Source: a virus | Virus record (IMG/VR): IMGVR_UViG_3300032073_000073 | Span: 1 to 39,165 of that record | Reading direction: 5' to 3' (one strand) | Length of the DNA stretch: 39,165 nt | Shown: positions 30,497-38,670 of the stretch, piece after piece | Numbering within the stretch: position 1 is the first letter of the stretch | Layout of the letters: each line of letters begins with the position of its first letter | Position numbers and translations under genes: made by a program | The notes under the pieces: model-generated | What the model was told of the DNA's origin: nothing | The model's input: the letters and a program-made list of their open reading frames with translations, nothing else | Databases searched by the model: none

Positions 30497-30931
30497 TTAC
30501 GATACGAGTACTGATGCGTAGACAGGTCCCGTTTCACCATCGTAAACGAAGGTGAAGGTCTGCTCCAGCAGCCCACCGATTTCGATGCTCGGAAGGGTTA
30601 CTTCGCTAATGAAGCCCGTCCCAGTGAGTGATCCCTGCTTCTCTGTTCCGTTGTCATCGTACTTTGGCAAGAGGATCGTCAGCGTATCTTGTACGCCATC
30701 TGGCGACAAGGGGCTATCATTCGCACCAAAAACAACGGTCACTTGAACGCTGCCAGCGTCCACAAGGTCTCCAGCAATCTTCTTGCTGAATCCAGTATCG
30801 CTGAGGCACGATGCATCGATGGACTCCATTGACCACGTTGGAAGGGTGATCGAGCGGGCACAGACAACTGACGCCCCGCTGGTGAGGGTGACAGTTGTCC
30901 CCTGTCCCGTTGTACCTTGAATGTTTGACAT
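30497..30931 (-). CDS. Major tail tube protein, 144 aa
   Basis: I use the ATG at 30931 (A-rich upstream). ITLPTWSMESIDASCLSDTGFSKKIAGDLVDAGSV is the recognisable lambda gpV-like/HK97-type tail tube segment, followed by the beta strands QVTVVFGANDSPL, TLTILLPKYD, GFISEVTLPSIEIGGLLEQTFTFVYDG. One beta-sandwich; no Ig-like extra domain at the C-terminus, hence short. Position after the tail terminator supports the call. Confidence 0.82.
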   Translation of the reverse strand: MSNIQGTTGQGTTVTLTSGASVVCARSITLPTWSMESIDASCLSDTGFSKKIAGDLVDAGSVQVTVVFGANDSPLSPDGVQDTLTILLPKYDDNGTEKQGSLTGTGFISEVTLPSIEIGGLLEQTFTFVYDGETGPVYASVLVS

Positions 30932-30948
30932 TTCTTTTTTATTCCTGT

Positions 30949-31365
30949 CTATAGGACTCGTCGATAGTGAACTTGAAAATCTTGAGAGCAAACAAAGGCT
31001 CTCTGGTCTGAACCATCTTTAGGGTTCAGGACTTCCCAGTGGATGCCACCGTCAACGGTGATGCCCTGAATGGGGAAGCTGGCATCAGTCGAACTGAAGC
31101 CATCTAACACATCTTCAATCGCTTCGATACACACTTCTGTCTGGGCACGTGTCTCGGAAACGATGTCTATTGTGATACGAGCAGAGTACGCACGCACTTG
31201 GCAGTTACTCACTGTCCCGTGTGCGATTGTACTTGTAATTGTCATCACCACAAATGGCTCGTCTACGCCCTGTGGTGGATAGTCTGCGAACACCTGCGTC
31301 CCAACAATAGTTGAGACTGCTGTGTCGTCTTTGAGTTGTTTGATTATTTGTGGTGCTATTCTCAT
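30949..31365 (-). CDS. Tail completion/terminator protein (DUF3168-like), 138 aa
   Basis: The ATG at 31365 overlaps the gp10-like stop (ATGA). The N-terminal helix IAPQIIKQLKDDTAVSTIVGTQVFADYPPQGVDEPFVVMTI, then strands with QVRAYSARITIDIVSETRAQTEVCIEAIEDVL, matches the gp17/DUF3168 tail-terminator family, ending in strand pairs. Last of the head-tail joining genes. Confidence 0.78.
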   Translation of the reverse strand: MRIAPQIIKQLKDDTAVSTIVGTQVFADYPPQGVDEPFVVMTITSTIAHGTVSNCQVRAYSARITIDIVSETRAQTEVCIEAIEDVLDGFSSTDASFPIQGITVDGGIHWEVLNPKDGSDQRAFVCSQDFQVHYRRVL

Positions 31366-32036
31366 GCCCCTGTTCCCCATTTAACGAGTAGGTGCTTCAG
31401 TAGTGAGTTTTGTCTTGAGTATGCCATTGCTGCGGCAGGTTTCATGAAAGGTCTTGCCTTCAGGGGCTTTGCATTGTGTCCCCATGCCTTATGTGCAGCA
31501 CCGAACTCCAGCGTGTGTGCGTAGTTGTAACCGTACTTGCTGTTGTCCTTGTCGTCTTGACCGTATCTTGGCCCAGTGACCGATACCCAACCTTTCCCCG
31601 TCCTCTTTTGTGTCCTTGTTATGATACCTCTGTTTCCGCCACCGCTTTTGGTGTCACCACCGTTGTATGCCATGGTTTTCTTGTCGGTTCCCCTTCTCCT
31701 CAAGACCTCGCCATACCAACCATCTTCAAGGTAGCCAACACCATCCTTTGTGACCCTAGCCCCCTTGTTCCAGTCCTTGCCTCTCGTCTTCTTGTTGTAC
31801 TGAGATCTGCCAACACGCTCTGCTGACGAACCCCTCTTTAGCATCTTCACTGTCTCATCACGCATTATCTTCGACAGACGCTTGGAGGCTTGCTGCAATT
31901 GCCTGCTGTTCAAGTCCTCGACAAGACTCATCATGTCCTCGCCAAAAGTTGTCTGGCTTATTGACGCAGTTGGGCTTTTCGATCTTCCACTCAGGTTATT
32001 AGTAGCACGAGCGGAGATTTTCTTCATTACGCTCAT
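31362..32036 (-). CDS. HK97 gp10-like tail joining protein, 224 aa
   Basis: The C-terminal segment NYAHTLEFGAAHKAWGHNAKPLKARPFMKPAAAMAY is the typical gp10 family end (YA..vEfG......PArPFlrPA). Residues 100-140 are basic and Gly-rich (MAYNGGDTKSGGGNRGIITRTQK), an insertion compared with the about 130-150 residues usual for the family. The start overlaps the adaptor stop (ATGA). Confidence 0.82.
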   Translation of the reverse strand: MSVMKKISARATNNLSGRSKSPTASISQTTFGEDMMSLVEDLNSRQLQQASKRLSKIMRDETVKMLKRGSSAERVGRSQYNKKTRGKDWNKGARVTKDGVGYLEDGWYGEVLRRRGTDKKTMAYNGGDTKSGGGNRGIITRTQKRTGKGWVSVTGPRYGQDDKDNSKYGYNYAHTLEFGAAHKAWGHNAKPLKARPFMKPAAAMAYSRQNSLLKHLLVKWGTGA

Positions 32037-32398
32037 TCAGTCGCTCTCATCTCAACCCTTAGAGACCTGTTGTCACCGGCAACGTCACGAACAGAGACAA
32101 TACCGTAGACAACGCCGTCTATTGTGGCCCTGCACTGTGAGTTGATCGAACCTTTGATGGCAGGGGAATCCCCGATTGCTACCTTCTGGGTGCTTTCTTT
32201 TGTCTGCACACCATCGAGGATTTCCCCTCCACCAAGATCCACAAGCTCGCACCACCAACCGTCGATCACAGTGGTCCATGATCCCGTGGTGTAAGAACGC
32301 TGCCCATACTCGTCGAGTGCCGTTGGAGGGGACTCGATCAGAGCTTGATAGTTGCGGCGTCCGATTCGCTTGCGGTTAAATCCAGTTAACTTAGACAT
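32033..32398 (-). CDS. Head-tail adaptor (SPP1 gp16-like), 121 aa
   Basis: A beta-barrel small protein: basic N-terminus, WTTVIDGWWCELVDLGGGEILDGVQTKESTQKVAIG and a closing YGIVSVRDVAGDNRSLRVEMRATE. The layout is typical of phage head-tail adaptor/stopper proteins that follow the connector. The start overlaps the connector gene by 8 bp. Confidence 0.75.
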   Translation of the reverse strand: MSKLTGFNRKRIGRRNYQALIESPPTALDEYGQRSYTTGSWTTVIDGWWCELVDLGGGEILDGVQTKESTQKVAIGDSPAIKGSINSQCRATIDGVVYGIVSVRDVAGDNRSLRVEMRATE

Positions 32399-32981
32399 AC
32401 TTCTCGCTCAAGAGTTTTCGGACAAGCATCTCGTAAGTCTTGCCATTATCGCTGTTTGACTGATTCTCTTGGGCTGGGTCAAAGTAGGCACGCCCAGTCT
32501 CAAGCAAGATAGCTTGTTTGATAAGTGGGTTCACACAGTCACTGTCTGCCACTCCACAAGTGAAGTTCACAAACACCTTGTCGCTGCGTGTTGCTGCCTT
32601 GACTTCAGGCCAAAGGCTGTCGGACTCGTTGAACACTACCTGCCTCCCAGCGGAGAAAGAGTAGCTGCTTGGGTCCAACGTCTGTGTCACGCTGTCTGAA
32701 TCAACATACGTGATCGAACTGACAAGTGTTGCTGGCTTGACCATCAACTCGATGGGGTAACCCTCTGCTGGAAAGCAGGCCATTGCCTGCTGCCAAGTCG
32801 CTTGGAGGATAGAGCGGTTAATGTCACGTTCTAGTTTCTCGGTAGACGCTTGCACGAGCAATGTGATCTCAGTGTCTTGGCCTGAGCCAGAAACTCTAAG
32901 ATGATTTTTTGCTTCGTCGAGGCTTACTGCTAGACCGCTTGGGTTTGACGTTCTTGTCAGAGTCCAGTCTGGTTTTTGCAT
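32391..32981 (-). CDS. HK97 gp6-like head-tail connector, 196 aa
   Basis: ATG at 32981 (GAGG upstream) is preferred over a GTG five codons earlier. VSLDEAKNHLRVSGSGQDTEITLLVQASTEKLERDINRSILQATWQQAM is the gp6/connector N-terminal helical signature. Strands with SITYVDSDSVTQTLDPSSYSF follow, and the closing helix is PLIKQAILLETGRAYFD. It forms the ring below the portal. Confidence 0.85.
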   Translation of the reverse strand: MQKPDWTLTRTSNPSGLAVSLDEAKNHLRVSGSGQDTEITLLVQASTEKLERDINRSILQATWQQAMACFPAEGYPIELMVKPATLVSSITYVDSDSVTQTLDPSSYSFSAGRQVVFNESDSLWPEVKAATRSDKVFVNFTCGVADSDCVNPLIKQAILLETGRAYFDPAQENQSNSDNGKTYEMLVRKLLSEKYV

Positions 32982-33105
32982 CTTTAACTTCCTCACAAAT
33001 GTCTAAAGAGATCAAGGTTCTGGCTATACCTAAGTTTTCCAGAACCACAACAGCCCCCGACTCGTGATTGAGTCGGGGGCATGGTTTTACAAATCTTACT
33101 TTCAC
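32896..33105 (-). CDS. Small head-region protein, 69 aa, GTG start
   Basis: It starts with GTG six bases after the capsid stop. KVRFVKPCPRLNHESGAVVVLENLGIARTLISLDICEEVKDAK has the beta-hairpin pattern (KP..R...G.vv.l....A..Li..gi.ee) of small proteins found after the capsid gene in HK97-type phages; the tail is Lys/Arg/Ser-rich. It overlaps the connector gene by 86 bp, more than others in the operon. A strong hairpin (33053-33080) lies in its 5' codons. Confidence 0.6.
   Translation of the reverse strand: MKVRFVKPCPRLNHESGAVVVLENLGIARTLISLDICEEVKDAKTRLDSDKNVKPKRSSSKPRRSKKSS
33053..33080 (-). other. Strong hairpin just after the capsid gene
   Basis: GCCCCCGACTC / GAGTCGGGGGC, an 11-bp perfect stem with a 6-nt loop, within codons 9-18 of the small ORF. 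No T-run follows on the minus strand, so it is not a canonical terminator; an mRNA 3'-end stabiliser or partial attenuator after the capsid gene fits. Confidence 0.7.
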
Positions 33106-33110
33106 GTTAA

Positions 33111-34427
33111 TTACGCAAGAGTGATTTTGCTAAGGACTTCTGGGTTAGCCGACTTCAACGCGATACGCTGAGTGCAGATAACGCCAACTTGGTCATTCAC
33201 TGCGAACAACTCGTTGAGAACGCGGAAGTTCAAGCTACGACGATCACCGAAGTAGTGAGAAACGCCAAGGTCACCGAAGACGCAAAGCAGGTCGCCGCTT
33301 GAGTTTGCACCAGCACCTTTCATTGCGTTGACCAAGTTCACTGGGTATCCAAGCAAGGTTGGGCGAACGCCAGCAACCAAGTCAGCTTGGCTGTTGCCAC
33401 CGGCTGCATTGAGGATGTCGCGGACTTGACCGTTCCAAAGCGTTGGGCTCATGTACCACTGGTGGTTCAGGCCACGCTCTTGACCAGCAGCAACAACAGC
33501 AGCCGTCAGGTCGGTGATTGCAAGGTCACCAACAGTTGCCAATGCACCAGCACGGTCGTAGTTGGCAATGTCGCTATCGCCTTCGATTCCGTCAGCGTAC
33601 AGGGAAGCGTGGCCGCTGAACAATGCGTTGTCTTCAGCTTTGGCGAACGACCAAGCCAAGTCACGAACGATAGTGTCAGTCATGCTGATCAAGCTGTCTT
33701 CGCTGATCTCGGTGCTCATCTTCACAAGACCGGCCATTTTCTGTGCCGTCAGTGAAACTTGTGCGAAGGTCAGATCGGAAGCCGTGATTGCTTCTGCTTC
33801 GTTCGGGTAAAAGACAGTTGCGTGTCCAGCCAACTTAGGAACGGTCCAAGTAGGTGCACCCATGACGATTCGACGGCAGACGTTACGACAGACGCCGTAC
33901 TCTTCGATCAAGTTGATCAGCTCGGAAGCCAGAGGCGTTGGAACGGTGTACGAACCAAGCTCAGGATTTGTACCAGTTCCGGCGTCATCGCCAGTCAGTG
34001 CAGCCATGTAGCTTTGGGCTTTGCGGTCGCCAGCGGTGGCGAGAAGGAATTTACCAGCGGTGTAAGCATCGTCGCTCGAAGCGAAAACACCCGACTTGTT
34101 GTACTTAGCAGCGGCAGGGATAAGGTCCATTTTCTCAGTCTCTGTTTCTTGGATAGAAGGTTCGATAGATGCTTCAGCCTCAACGGGGGCATCAGCGGGC
34201 TTGACGCGAGAAGCAACAATCTCGTCGATACGAGCTTGAACCTTCTCAAGACGCTCTTGTTCTGCTTTCAGGTTATTGAACTCAGAGTCAAGTGCTTCGA
34301 TTTGGGCGAGTGTGGCTTCAGCCTCATTGCCCTCTTCGAGAGCAACGTCACTAAGAGCCTCAACCTCGACACTGATTGCCTCAAGGCGAGCAGCGATTTC
34401 AGGAAGTCTTTGCATGGTTAGTTCCAT
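33111..34427 (-). CDS. HK97-fold major capsid protein, 438 aa
   Basis: Residues 1-75 are a heptad-rich coiled coil (RLEAISVEVEALSDVALEEGNEAEATLAQIEAL...), the delta/scaffolding domain that the head protease removes. Around 100-125 is the likely cleavage zone (ETEKMDLIPAAAKYNKSG). The mature part has the E-loop/P-domain pattern of this fold, from GSYTVPTPLASELINLIEEYG through WTVPKLAGHATVFYPNEAEAI to QRIALKSANPEVLSKITLA. The ATG at 34415 has GGAA upstream and is an alternative start. A late-type promoter (34469) lies upstream. Confidence 0.9.
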   Translation of the reverse strand: MELTMQRLPEIAARLEAISVEVEALSDVALEEGNEAEATLAQIEALDSEFNNLKAEQERLEKVQARIDEIVASRVKPADAPVEAEASIEPSIQETETEKMDLIPAAAKYNKSGVFASSDDAYTAGKFLLATAGDRKAQSYMAALTGDDAGTGTNPELGSYTVPTPLASELINLIEEYGVCRNVCRRIVMGAPTWTVPKLAGHATVFYPNEAEAITASDLTFAQVSLTAQKMAGLVKMSTEISEDSLISMTDTIVRDLAWSFAKAEDNALFSGHASLYADGIEGDSDIANYDRAGALATVGDLAITDLTAAVVAAGQERGLNHQWYMSPTLWNGQVRDILNAAGGNSQADLVAGVRPTLLGYPVNLVNAMKGAGANSSGDLLCVFGDLGVSHYFGDRRSLNFRVLNELFAVNDQVGVICTQRIALKSANPEVLSKITLA

Positions 34428-34468
34428 GTGAAAGGTAAGTTTTTAGTTAAGTTGCCCAGACGGGTAGT

Positions 34469-34485
34469 ATTATAGCCTGCCTTAT
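34469..34485 (-). promoter_or_regulatory. Late-type promoter, capsid gene
   Basis: On the minus strand ATAAGGCAGGCTATAAT; same element as at 38570 and 13790, with C for T before TATAAT. No -35. Start near 34462; capsid ATG at 34427. Confidence 0.7.
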
Positions 34486-35117
34486 TTCAGGTTCATCTTC
34501 ATCCGTCTGGCAGTAGCTTTTGCCTTGGCTGAGACAGCCAGCGGCGAGAAAGCGTGTACTTTTGGTAGTTCAGCTTCAGCCTTGGGCCTCTGCTTCCGCT
34601 CGACCTTGTAGATGCTGTCAACAAAGCCCTGAGCCAGAGCCTCTTCTGCATCCATCCAAGTCTCTGCGTCCATCATGGCAAGCAGTTCTGGCTCATCCTT
34701 GCCTGTTCGCTCGGAGTAGGAGGCGGCGATGTCCTTGTCCATCAGCTCCATGACATCTGCGGTACTTCGGAAGTCCTTGCAGTTGCCCATAGCCACGGTC
34801 CAGCATCGGTGGATCATGTACTTGGCATTGCTGTTGATAATGACCTTGTCTGCTGCACAGGCGATGACGGTTGCAATCGAGGCAGCGATTGTGTCGATGT
34901 GGATCGTCACTTCGCCCTCGTGCTGCATGATCGCGTTGTACATGGCAAGCCCATCAGAGACGCTTCCGCCCTGTGAGTCAAGGTGGATCGTCACGTCAGC
35001 ACCAGCGTGGTCCTTCAGGCAATCGCGAAAGTCGTCTGCACTAATGCCACCGTCGAAGTCCCCAATGGGTCCACGCATCTCGATGGTCTGCTTCTCTGGA
35101 TTAGTCTCAAGCCTCAT
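34482..35117 (-). CDS. ClpP-like head maturation protease, 211 aa
   Basis: The ATG at 35117 lies inside the 3' end of the portal gene. ClpP-fold features: IHLDSQGGSVSDGLAMYNAI, nucleophile Ser80 in TIAASIATVIA, His103 in YMIHRCW, and ETWMDAEEALAQGFVDSI near 152-170, the ETW block of phage ClpP proteases. Active-site residues are all present. It would cut the capsid delta domain and itself. The last 30 residues are basic. Confidence 0.9.
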   Translation of the reverse strand: MRLETNPEKQTIEMRGPIGDFDGGISADDFRDCLKDHAGADVTIHLDSQGGSVSDGLAMYNAIMQHEGEVTIHIDTIAASIATVIACAADKVIINSNAKYMIHRCWTVAMGNCKDFRSTADVMELMDKDIAASYSERTGKDEPELLAMMDAETWMDAEEALAQGFVDSIYKVERKQRPKAEAELPKVHAFSPLAVSAKAKATARRMKMNLK

Positions 35118-36387
35118 CGGAGGACTCCTTCTCTTCTTTAGGTTCTTCGGTAGTTTCTTCGTTCTCTTCTGGCTTAGATGCCTCTGCAATCTCCAACGCC
35201 ATCTCGTGCGGCAACTTGTCGCCGCCATCAAGAGGATCAAGTCCGTGCATGAAGCGAATCTCGTTGATTGTTGCAACACCTTGCTGGTTCAGTTGCAGCG
35301 TGTACTGTGCCAAGCTATTTGGGTCACCCTGCATAAGCTGAGTGGTATCAAACTTCGCCTCCAAGCTGCCGTATGGCATCAACTTTGTCTCGATCTCTTC
35401 GGTCCATTTTGCGAACCAACGTCCAAGGCAGTTGTTGATGTATGCCGTGTTACGCTCAGAGATAGAGCGATAGGTCTGTCCACTGTCGTCGCCCATGATG
35501 CTTTCAAGGCCGAACAACAGTGCAATCTCTTCACGCTGGAAGTTACGCTGCTCGAGGAACTGTGCATCGCTTGCAGAGACAGGGAGTGTAGTTGCCTTCA
35601 TGCCATCACGCAAGAGTCCGGCACGACCACTGTTGTCCAGTCCAGCGTGCTTGCTGTTGAATGCGTCAAGGAAAGACTTGGCGTCCTCGTTGCTTCTAAA
35701 CATTCCCTGCGGAGCTTCCAAGAGCAGTGCAGGCTTTCCGCTGTTGGCAATCGTGATCGCAGCACCTTCTTGTCCAGCCTGAGTCAGGCCGAACACATCG
35801 CGTGCCATATCAATCACGTGCATCCCCCAGATGCCATTGTAAGACGTGTTCATCACGTGCATGACATCTCGGTCGGGGATCTTGTAGAACTCGCCAGACT
35901 TCAATTTGATGGGCAGAGCGTCCTGTGTGGTTCCGCTGTCCTGCGTGACGAGGTGCCACTTCTGGCCTTCGACCAACATCGTCTGACAGTTCTGTGGCAT
36001 GATCGGGATAAGACCCACAGGCGTGCCATTGCTGTTACGCTGAATGTATGCACGACCATTACCAGCGATGAGAGCATGAACCATCATGATCTCTTTAAAC
36101 TGGTACGCGGTCATCATCTCGTTAGGCTTCTTGTTCAAGAGCCTGAATGTGTTGTTGTACAGCTTGGGACGAGTCCCGTCAGCGTTGTATTGGCAGATGT
36201 CGATGGGCATCTGAGCAATGTGTCCACTGATCTTGTTTACTGCATAGGTGACGGGAGCCAAGCCAAGTGCTGACTGCACAGTGACGCTCACGCCTGTCTT
36301 GGACTTCCTGATACCAAACGCTTCCATCAGCCACTCGCTGGGGTTACGTGTGTTCGAGAAAGCCTTGAATGCTTTTCCTAATCTCAT
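35107..36387 (-). CDS. HK97-type portal protein, 426 aa
   Basis: VQSALGLAPVTYAVNKISGHIAQMPIDIC, LLNKKPNEMMTAYQFKEIMMVHALIAGNGRAYIQR, RDVMHVMN, and SISERNTAYINNCLGRWFAKWTEEI are characteristic of HK97-like portals. The C-terminus is disordered and acidic (ASKPEENEETTEEPKEEKESSDEA). Start overlaps the terminase stop (ATGA). Confidence 0.92.
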   Translation of the reverse strand: MRLGKAFKAFSNTRNPSEWLMEAFGIRKSKTGVSVTVQSALGLAPVTYAVNKISGHIAQMPIDICQYNADGTRPKLYNNTFRLLNKKPNEMMTAYQFKEIMMVHALIAGNGRAYIQRNSNGTPVGLIPIMPQNCQTMLVEGQKWHLVTQDSGTTQDALPIKLKSGEFYKIPDRDVMHVMNTSYNGIWGMHVIDMARDVFGLTQAGQEGAAITIANSGKPALLLEAPQGMFRSNEDAKSFLDAFNSKHAGLDNSGRAGLLRDGMKATTLPVSASDAQFLEQRNFQREEIALLFGLESIMGDDSGQTYRSISERNTAYINNCLGRWFAKWTEEIETKLMPYGSLEAKFDTTQLMQGDPNSLAQYTLQLNQQGVATINEIRFMHGLDPLDGGDKLPHEMALEIAEASKPEENEETTEEPKEEKESSDEA

Positions 36388-38081
36388 ACGATGAATACAT
36401 CTCCATTGCTTCTACCTTTGGCGTGCATAGCACGAGAGAAAGCCATAAGTAGGGCAATTAACGGGTCAATTTTTTGCGACGAGCTTGCTTTATCCATCAT
36501 CCATCTGTCTGAACGATCCCGAACTGCAACTGCATTACTCAGGCACCACCGCAGCAAGGGAGATCCATCGTGTGTGAATCTTCCATCTGCCAGTGCCTGC
36601 CTGAACTCGGAGATCGGCTCATTGAAATGACGGGTGGTTTGTGGCATCGCCGCGATTACCACACCCTCTTGTTCTACTTGCTCACCAAACTGTTGTGCTT
36701 GGTAAGGGTCAATTGCAGCATCTGAAGCATAGTAGCCCCAGTAGTTGTCAACGAAGTCCGCTTGGAGATCAGTGATGGGTGAGTTAGTCACCTTAATCAT
36801 CCCTGCGTCGATCCAATTGCAGAAAGGAACTTCATTCAGATTTCTGTTTGTGTTTCTTGATATGTACGCCCAAACTCTTCCCTCGTACCTGTAGATGGGT
36901 CTGCTCTCATCATCGCTCTCGCCTGTGTCGAAGCGTGCAACGAATGCCGCTGCTGCAAGGTCGTCACGCCCTCCAAGGTCAATTCCGCCGCCCACTGCCT
37001 CTGCTGTCCTAGCCCAGTCGCTTATCTCGCCTTTGCACTTGTCGAAGTCGTCTAGGTCGAAGATACGCTCTGTGCTACTCACAAGGACGTTAGCATGATA
37101 ACGCTTGAATCTATTGAGTGCCTGCGGGTTGCTCAGTGCGGGCTTGATCTGCGACCGAAGGAACTCGATGTCCATAGACACGCCAAGGTTTGGGTTAGCC
37201 TTGATCCATGTGTCTTCATCAAATGGGTCATCATCTTCATCAAGCTCATATATCAACGCGAACAGCGACTCTTCTTCGATTGACTCTTCCAGTATCTGCT
37301 TGGAGAAGTTGATCTCCTCAAGCCAGATGTGGGACTGGTCGTCACCCGCTGTTGTTGTAGTGATCGTCAGAGGCTGAACACGAGAACCAGATCCGGTCAT
37401 CATCGTGTTGTGGAACTTACGGTGGACCTTGGTGAACGCATGGGTCTCGTCCAGCAAGACAAGAGCGGGGTTCAAGCCATCGAAGGGACGGTCAGAACCA
37501 ACTGCTTGAATGTTGCCACCGTTGTGTGCGAATGTGATAATCTTATTGGCCACATTGCTGCCCTCTCTCAGGAGGTCGCTCTGGTGACGCATGCGGAGGC
37601 ACTCAGCGAAGATAACCTTCTCGCTCTGCTCACGCTTCGTTGCAGCCATAATTACTTGAGCTTGGCCCTCTGGCTCGTTGGTATAGGGGTTGAAGTCAAA
37701 CCCTGCCATGAACAATGCTATGCCAGACGCCAACGTGGACTTACCCTGCTTCCTTGCCATTGTCCAGAATACTCTGCGGAACCTACGGCCATTGCCATCG
37801 TTACGCTGCCACCCGAATATGTTGGCAATACCGAACGCCTGCCAGTCGGACAGGTGAAACTCGTTCTTGGCGTCCTTACCAATCGAGTGCCTAAGACACG
37901 CTGGGAACCATTGGCAGACAACCGCTGCCTTGCTCTCGTCGAAGTGATATGGAAAGCCATCGCTGCCCTGACGCTCTAGATCCCTGCGGTATCTCTCCAC
38001 AGCCAATCTTACGTACTTGCCAACGACAATCTCACCAGACTCGACAGCCTGAGCGTAGCGTTCCCAAGGTGACAACTCCAT
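36384..38081 (-). CDS. terL: Terminase large subunit, 565 aa
   Basis: ATPase motifs: Walker A-like ARKQGKST (109-116), Walker B ALVLLDETHAF (about 206-216), coupling TTTTAGDDQS downstream. Nuclease-domain acids include GGIDLGGRDDLAA (about 367-379) and SSSQKIDPLIALLMA near the end. HK97/Terminase_1 type, full length. The ATG at 38081 overlaps the terS stop (TGATG). Confidence 0.93.
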   Translation of the reverse strand: MELSPWERYAQAVESGEIVVGKYVRLAVERYRRDLERQGSDGFPYHFDESKAAVVCQWFPACLRHSIGKDAKNEFHLSDWQAFGIANIFGWQRNDGNGRRFRRVFWTMARKQGKSTLASGIALFMAGFDFNPYTNEPEGQAQVIMAATKREQSEKVIFAECLRMRHQSDLLREGSNVANKIITFAHNGGNIQAVGSDRPFDGLNPALVLLDETHAFTKVHRKFHNTMMTGSGSRVQPLTITTTTAGDDQSHIWLEEINFSKQILEESIEEESLFALIYELDEDDDPFDEDTWIKANPNLGVSMDIEFLRSQIKPALSNPQALNRFKRYHANVLVSSTERIFDLDDFDKCKGEISDWARTAEAVGGGIDLGGRDDLAAAAFVARFDTGESDDESRPIYRYEGRVWAYISRNTNRNLNEVPFCNWIDAGMIKVTNSPITDLQADFVDNYWGYYASDAAIDPYQAQQFGEQVEQEGVVIAAMPQTTRHFNEPISEFRQALADGRFTHDGSPLLRWCLSNAVAVRDRSDRWMMDKASSSQKIDPLIALLMAFSRAMHAKGRSNGDVFIV

Positions 38082-38563
38082 CACGAGCCCTTCATCGCTT
38101 TCAGAAGTGATGATATAGACTCTTTTTCTTTCTTCCCTGTGTCGCTAGTAGCAACAGAGAGTCTGGCCCTTGACGAAGGGGATAGGCCCAATTCTCCGAG
38201 AAGTTTTAAGTGCCGGTCAGCCAACTTATGGAAGGTAACGCTTTGTGTACTTGTCTTTCCATCTTCGTTCTCATGACCATGCTTGGCGACATAGATTGCT
38301 GCTTTCTTCCACTCGGAGTACGTGACTACGTAATTAGTCAATAGGTGCAGGTCAGTCTGCGAGAGGATTCCGCAATCCTTGAGGACATTTACAGTCTCAT
38401 CCCAGACAGCAGATGCTGTCTCGTCGATTTCAACAAAGTCGGGCTTTACAGGGATGCCATCACTGCCGAGAATAGTATGTGTGGGTCGGCGTGCAGGATT
38501 CTTCTTGTAAGAGCCATTCGACTCGGCCACTGAAGTGGCTAATGGTTTTCGTCCTCGCGTCAT
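38081..38563 (-). CDS. terS: Terminase small subunit, P27 family, 160 aa
   Basis: Start GRKPLATSVAESNGSYKKNPARRPTHT is the usual basic P27-type N-terminus, followed by VKPDFVEIDETASAVWDETVNVLKDCGILSQTDLHLLTNYVVTYSEWKKA, the recognisable helical core, and the LLGELGLSPSSRARL motif. The expected transcript start of the late promoter (38570-38586) lies on the ATG, so the mRNA may be leaderless. First gene of the structural operon. Confidence 0.9.
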   Translation of the reverse strand: MTRGRKPLATSVAESNGSYKKNPARRPTHTILGSDGIPVKPDFVEIDETASAVWDETVNVLKDCGILSQTDLHLLTNYVVTYSEWKKAAIYVAKHGHENEDGKTSTQSVTFHKLADRHLKLLGELGLSPSSRARLSVATSDTGKKEKESISSLLKAMKGS

Positions 38564-38569
38564 GGCATC

Positions 38570-38586
38570 ATTATAACCTGCCTTAA
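38570..38586 (-). promoter_or_regulatory. Late-type promoter, terminase/structural operon
   Basis: On the minus strand TTAAGGCAGGTTATAAT, identical over its length to the site at 13790. The -10 box ends six bases before the terS ATG. Confidence 0.75.
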
Positions 38587-38604
38587 AAAAACTGGATTAA
38601 GCCT

Positions 38605-38633
38605 TTGACACAGCCGATGATATAGTGTATGAT
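38605..38633 (+). promoter_or_regulatory. Sigma70-type promoter for the primase gene
   Basis: TTGACA, 17 bp, TATGAT; divergent from the late promoter with about 20 bp between them. Confidence 0.8.
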
Positions 38634-38670
38634 TCGCGTGTTACATCAATTTACCCTAGAGGAGCAGAGT

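Noticed and set aside
33759-34421. 220-aa plus-strand frame (and 33387-33755)
   Set aside because: Antisense to the major capsid gene; composition is that of a shadow frame.
34729-36273. 514-aa open frame on the plus strand
   Set aside because: It is antisense to the ClpP-like protease and portal genes, both clearly coding. The translation is Cys/Val/Leu/Ser-rich with no domain, and there is no RBS.
37329-37979. 216-aa plus-strand frame
   Set aside because: Antisense to the large terminase with intact ATPase motifs on the other strand.
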